A program made the translations under genes and the position numbers. A DNA stretch of 9,522 bases from Thermoleophilia bacterium. GTDB taxonomy: Bacteria; Actinomycetota; Thermoleophilia; Gaiellales; SKUG01. The notes under the pieces were generated by a model that saw nothing but the letters and a program-made list of their open reading frames with translations, ran no database searches and was not told the DNA's origin. This document shows, in pieces, positions 6,822 to 9,522 of the stretch. The DNA lies in NCBI GenBank assembly GCA_007122215.1, contig SKUG01000207.1, positions 1-9,522 on the forward strand, given 5' to 3'. How positions within the stretch are numbered: the stretch's first letter is position 1; each line of letters begins with the position of its first letter.

Positions 6822-8363
6822 CTAGGCGGGGGCGTGCGCTGCCCGTGCCGTGGGCTCGACCGGCAGCTGGACGCTTCCGGCCCGTGTGACGCCCGGCAGC
6901 ACCGGGGCAAGTCCTGCACCGCTGGCGGCGCCGGCCGCTGCCCCCACGCCCAGCCCGACCCCCATGCCGACCCGGCCGGTGGCCCCGAGCATCCGGGCGG
7001 CCCATGCGCCCATCCGCGCACCGGGAACGGCCAGCACGGGGGCGGCGACCAGCGCGGCGGTCCGGGCCCGGTCGCGATCGGCCTGTGCCCAGGTGTCCTG
7101 GGAGCCACTGATGAAGCTGTTGACCGGGCGTCGCGCGGCAGACAGCGCCGAGAACAGCGCGATGGCCGTCATCGCGTCGACCATCGGCCGAGCCTGCGCC
7201 GGCACCGAGCGGGACAGCCGTCCGCGCGAGGCAGCCATCGTCAGCCCGGCCAGCGCGCCACCTGCAACCACGGTGCCAGCAACGCCGCGCCCGAGGTCGC
7301 GCTCGTCGCCTGCCTGCCGGACGCCCTCGGCGATGGCCAGGCCGGCGCCGATGGCCAGCGTCCCGCCGCGGGCCCCGGGGAGCATGGCAAGCCGGGGGGC
7401 GTTCGTGGCGATCGCACCGGAGACCGGCCCCAGGCCGGTCCCCGCAGGGGTTCCCAGGGTCACGGCGCGGGCGGCTGCCAGCGCGCCGCCGCCCATCAGG
7501 ATGCCCGTCCCGAGGTCAGCCAGCATGCTGCCGCGCTGCTCGGGCAGGGAGTAGTTGCTGCGGAACGCCTCGCGCATCCGCCAGGGGTTGGCGAAGCTGA
7601 TGCCCTGGGAGCCGGGCCCGACCTCGGCGAAGTGGTTGTGTGCACCGCGCAGGAACTCACCGGTCTGGCCGACCGGGCCGCTCGCGGGCACCCAGGACTT
7701 CGCGTACGGCTTCCCGAGCTGCGACTCGCCCACCTCGATCCGGCTGCCGACCTGGGAGCCGAGCGCCAGCCCGGCGATCCCTGCCCCGGTTGCGGGCAGG
7801 CTGGCGGGCAGCCCCCCGGCACGGCCGCCCAGCCGGGCAGCCAGCAGGGCGCTTCCGACCATCATCGCGGGCCCGAGCACGGGAGCGAGGTTGCCCCGAT
7901 CCTGGACGTGCTCGTGGACCTTGCGGGCACCTGCGAGGCCCATGCCGCCCAGCGCCCCGAGCGCGACGGTACGGGTGCCGACCGTGCGGATCGCACCGCT
8001 ACCCCTGACCGGCATGCCACGGCGCACGTAGAGCGCAGCTGCAGCAGGGGCGAGCATCGCGGTGGATGCATCCCCCATGTCCGCGCCGAAGCGCTGGGCG
8101 TCGGAGTAGCGGGTCCGGTAGGCGTTGCGGGCGTTCCAGCGGTCGCTGGGAAGGCCGAAGAAGACCGAGTCGAGCGCGTGCCTGGTGGCCGATCCCATGC
8201 CGCTTGAGACTGCGCCGGCCGACCGGAGCACCGCCGCCACGGGTGGTCCGATGACGGGGATCCGCTCCACGAGGCCGCGCCGGCGACCATCATCGGTTGC
8301 CGCGGCGGCTGCCACGACCGGCTGGGGGGCGGACATGCTGCCCGCTGCGATCACTGCGCCCAT
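6822..8363 (-). CDS. Gly/Ala-rich multi-segment hydrophobic protein of unknown function
   Basis: 513 residues; I do not recognise a family. About ten Gly/Ala-rich hydrophobic stretches can be seen, near residues 97-112, 131-144, 159-178, 188-204, 281-300, 333-346, 359-377, 394-411, 434-447 and 464-487. Many have small residues at regular spacing, as in glycine-zipper helix pairs ([18 protein letters not shown] at 468-485). A more polar segment, 205-278, holds most of the aromatic and charged residues. There is no cleavable signal peptide and no cysteine. It could be a membrane-inserted or membrane-remodelling protein, or a helical-hairpin assembly; both are inference. The start at 8363 is supported by GAGGGA 6 nt upstream (8370-8375 on the plus strand). 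The frame is open further upstream, but that part translates the intergenic repeats and is Arg-rich, so it is left out. Codon use is host-like. It converges with trkH and diverges from the carboxyltransferase gene. Confidence 0.75.
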   Translation of the reverse strand: MGAVIAAGSMSAPQPVVAAAAATDDGRRRGLVERIPVIGPPVAAVLRSAGAVSSGMGSATRHALDSVFFGLPSDRWNARNAYRTRYSDAQRFGADMGDASTAMLAPAAAALYVRRGMPVRGSGAIRTVGTRTVALGALGGMGLAGARKVHEHVQDRGNLAPVLGPAMMVGSALLAARLGGRAGGLPASLPATGAGIAGLALGSQVGSRIEVGESQLGKPYAKSWVPASGPVGQTGEFLRGAHNHFAEVGPGSQGISFANPWRMREAFRSNYSLPEQRGSMLADLGTGILMGGGALAAARAVTLGTPAGTGLGPVSGAIATNAPRLAMLPGARGGTLAIGAGLAIAEGVRQAGDERDLGRGVAGTVVAGGALAGLTMAASRGRLSRSVPAQARPMVDAMTAIALFSALSAARRPVNSFISGSQDTWAQADRDRARTAALVAAPVLAVPGARMGAWAARMLGATGRVGMGVGLGVGAAAGAASGAGLAPVLPGVTRAGSVQLPVEPTARAAHAPA

Positions 8364-8369
8364 GTTCGA

Positions 8370-8375
8370 TCCCTC
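8370..8375 (-). promoter_or_regulatory. Shine-Dalgarno of the Gly/Ala-rich protein gene
   Basis: Read on the minus strand this is GAGGGA, 6 nt before the ATG whose first base is 8363. It decides the start of this gene against longer in-frame options. Confidence 0.55.
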
Positions 8376-8378
8376 GTC

Positions 8379-8389
8379 ACGACTGTCGT
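8379..8389. promoter_or_regulatory. Odd palindrome upstream of the minus-strand gene (possible operator)
   Basis: ACGAC-T-GTCGT is a perfect 5+1+5 inverted repeat 15 nt upstream of the minus-strand ATG, just above its ribosome binding site. It could be a repressor site or a small RNA hairpin in the leader. A palindrome this short can occur by chance. Confidence 0.25.
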
Positions 8390-8482
8390 CCGTCTCGTCC
8401 CGCACGGAACCGATCCCGGCCGGCCCCGTACCGGGGTGTCGGCGCAGGAGGCCGTCGCGTTCCACGCCCCACCACCTGCGAT

Positions 8483-8534
8483 CCGCGTACGATCGGGACC
8501 GCATCCGATGCGCATTCGTCCGCGGATCACCCGG
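8483..8534. repeat. 52-bp direct repeat, copy 1
   Basis: It matches 8555-8606 at 51 of 52 positions; the difference is A at 8529 versus G at 8601. Inside are a GTACGATCG box (8487-8495, -10-like TACGAT at 8488-8493), an inverted repeat GCATC-C-GATGC (8501-8511) and the palindrome ATGCGCAT (8508-8515). In this copy only, GATCCGCG (8480-8487) and CGCGGATC (8521-8528) form an 8-bp inverted pair around the core. Two candidate roles are a duplicated promoter/operator and an interspersed repeat element. Confidence 0.85.
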
Positions 8535-8554
8535 CCACCGCCCCGATTCCCCAC

Positions 8555-8606
8555 CCGCGTACGATCGGGACCGCATCCGATGCGCATTCGTCCGCGGATC
8601 GCCCGG
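8555..8606. repeat. 52-bp direct repeat, copy 2
   Basis: Second copy, offset by exactly 72 bp from the first, with 20 bp of unrelated sequence between them. It keeps the TACGAT box (8560-8565), GCATC-C-GATGC (8573-8583) and ATGCGCAT (8580-8587). It ends 47 bp before the carboxyltransferase start codon. Neither the spacer nor the flanks show similarity, so this is not a simple tandem duplication of the whole 72-bp unit. Confidence 0.85.
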
Positions 8607-8640
8607 ATGCCGGCAGGCGGCCCCGCGCGGTGGGTGCCGG

Positions 8641-8646
8641 TAGGAT
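8641..8646 (+). promoter_or_regulatory. TAGGAT -10-like box giving a probable leaderless start
   Basis: GGTAGGATCG is followed by the ATG after exactly 7 nt, the spacing expected when transcription begins at or next to the start codon, as is common in actinobacteria. There is no separate Shine-Dalgarno and no clear -35. The rival reading is that AGGA (8642-8645) acts as a ribosome binding site 8 nt from the ATG. Confidence 0.5.
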
Positions 8647-8653
8647 CGCGGGC

Positions 8654-9522
8654 ATGCCAGCGCTCACCCATCCCGCCCCCACCACCAGCCCGACCTTCGC
8701 GACCAACGCCGAGCACATGGACGGCCTCGTGGCAGAGCTGCGCGCGCGCCTTGCCCGTGTCCGCGCGGGGGGCTCGGAGGGGTCGGTGGAGCGCCACCGC
8801 TCACGCGGCAAGCTGCTCCCGCGCGAGCGCATCGAGCTGCTCGTGGACGAGGGGACCGAGGTCCTGGAGCTCTCACCGCTGGCTGGATGGGAGCTCTACG
8901 AGGGTGACGGGCCGCCATCGGGCGGCATCGTCTGTGCCATCGGGATCGTCCACGGCCGACACTGCATGGTCGTCGCCAACGATGCCACCGTCAAGGGCGG
9001 GACCTACTACCCGATCACGGTCAAGAAGCACCTGCGTGCCCAGCAGGTGGCGCTCGAGAACCGGCTGCCGTGCATCTACCTCGTCGACTCGGGCGGTGCC
9101 TTCCTGCCGATGCAGGACGAGGTCTTCCCCGACCGCGAGCACTTCGGACGGATCTTCTTCAACCAGGCCCGGATGTCGGCAGCCGGGATTCCCCAGGTCG
9201 CGTGCGTGATGGGATCCTGCACCGCAGGCGGGGCCTACGTGCCCGCGATGAGCGACGAGACGGTGATCGTCGAGGGCAACGGCACGATCTTCCTGGGCGG
9301 CCCGCCCCTGGTCAAGGCCGCCACCGGGGAGGACGTCACGGCCGACGAGCTCGGGGGCGCCCGCGTCCACACCCAGGTCAGCGGGGTCGCCGACCACTAC
9401 GCCAGCAGCGACCAGCACGCGCTGGGCATCGTGCGGGAGATCGTCGAGCACCTCGGCGGTGCGCGCCCGCAGCTGCCCTGGCAGCGGGAGCTGCCCGAGG
9501 CACCCCTGCACGACCCGGCCGA
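8654..9522 (+). CDS. mccB: 3-methylcrotonyl-CoA carboxylase beta (carboxyltransferase) subunit, 3' end outside window
   Basis: 289 codons are present of a family usually about 530 residues long; the frame is open at the window edge. The carboxyltransferase subunit moves the carboxyl group from biotin to the acyl-CoA, here most likely 3-methylcrotonyl-CoA in leucine/isovalerate breakdown, in the cytoplasm. Evidence: [19 protein letters not shown] at 51-69 (family N-terminal motif), [20 protein letters not shown] at 108-127 and [15 protein letters not shown] at 138-152, both closer to MCC than to propionyl-CoA carboxylase beta, then [20 protein letters not shown] at 157-176, [16 protein letters not shown] at 187-202 (oxyanion-hole Gly-Gly) and [15 protein letters not shown] at 213-227. 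The N-terminal half of the carboxyltransferase fold is therefore complete. Geranyl-CoA carboxylase is a close alternative. The biotin-carrying alpha subunit is not in view. The ATG is set by the TAGGAT box 7 nt upstream. Confidence 0.93.
   Translation, partial: MPALTHPAPTTSPTFATNAEHMDGLVAELRARLARVRAGGSEGSVERHRSRGKLLPRERIELLVDEGTEVLELSPLAGWELYEGDGPPSGGIVCAIGIVHGRHCMVVANDATVKGGTYYPITVKKHLRAQQVALENRLPCIYLVDSGGAFLPMQDEVFPDREHFGRIFFNQARMSAAGIPQVACVMGSCTAGGAYVPAMSDETVIVEGNGTIFLGGPPLVKAATGEDVTADELGGARVHTQVSGVADHYASSDQHALGIVREIVEHLGGARPQLPWQRELPEAPLHDPA

Larger units (their letters stand above)
8364..8653. other. Divergent intergenic region with repeats and promoter-like boxes
   Basis: 290 bp lie between the start of the minus-strand gene and the start of the carboxyltransferase gene. 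They hold the ribosome binding site and an 11-bp odd palindrome of the minus gene, a CCCCG-TAC-CGGGG inverted repeat (8424-8436, partly overlapping any promoter of that gene), two copies of a 52-bp direct repeat, and a TAGGAT box. No convincing gene is present: frames that stay open here are continuations of shadow frames of the two flanking genes. Confidence 0.6.

Noticed and set aside
5470..7005. Minus-strand open frame (511 codons) opposite trkH
   Set aside because: It is a shadow of trkH, His/Glu/Arg-rich without motifs, and crosses the end of the real minus-strand gene in another frame.
8364..8576. N-terminal extension of the Gly/Ala-rich protein through the 52-bp repeats
   Set aside because: The extension is Arg-rich translation of intergenic repeat DNA, and a ribosome binding site lies directly before the ATG at 8363.
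8483..8606. CRISPR array
   Set aside because: There are only two copies, the repeat is longer than usual, the single spacer is 20 bp, and no cas genes are present.
8508..9209. Plus-strand open frame starting at the repeat ATG and running into the carboxyltransferase gene
   Set aside because: Beyond 8654 it is out of frame with the well-supported carboxyltransferase and gives an Arg/Ser/Pro-rich product. The 72-bp offset that keeps frame is probably coincidence.

Overview
The window is very GC-rich and densely coded, with strong G/C preference at third codon positions, GTG starts and a DivIVA-domain protein. This points to a high-GC actinobacterium. A FlgD-like Ig protein, an O-antigen ligase-type protein and probable leaderless starts behind a TAGGAT box remind me of Thermoleophilia, but that placement is inference.

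Left part (1-1598, + strand): a DivIVA-domain coiled-coil protein with an extra C-terminal alpha/beta domain, whose start may lie upstream of the window, followed 1 nt later by a 108-residue protein of unknown function. A hairpin (1613-1642) separates this pair from the next unit.

Middle part (1658-6776, + strand): a tightly packed set of four genes: a membrane-anchored extracytoplasmic protein with a FlgD-like Ig domain, a polytopic O-antigen ligase/polymerase-type protein, TrkA and TrkH. The junctions are a 1-nt overlap, a 4-nt overlap and a 10-nt gap. TrkH (channel) and TrkA (NAD-binding regulatory ring) together form a potassium uptake system. The first two genes probably act on surface polysaccharide. 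A promoter-like element near the end of the ligase gene could let trkAH be expressed separately. A hairpin overlaps the trkH stop codon.

Right part: a convergent minus-strand gene (6822-8363) encodes a 513-residue Gly/Ala-rich protein with about ten hydrophobic segments; I do not recognise it. A 290-bp divergent intergenic region follows, holding a 52-bp direct repeat (two copies, one mismatch), an odd palindrome close to the minus-strand start, and a TAGGAT box 7 nt before the next start codon. The window ends inside a carboxyltransferase gene of the 3-methylcrotonyl-CoA carboxylase beta type (leucine/isovalerate catabolism), which is cut by the window edge.

No rRNA, tRNA, CRISPR array, transposase or phage gene was seen. 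The least explained items are the Gly/Ala-rich protein, the 52-bp repeat pair upstream of the carboxylase gene, and the DivIVA fusion.
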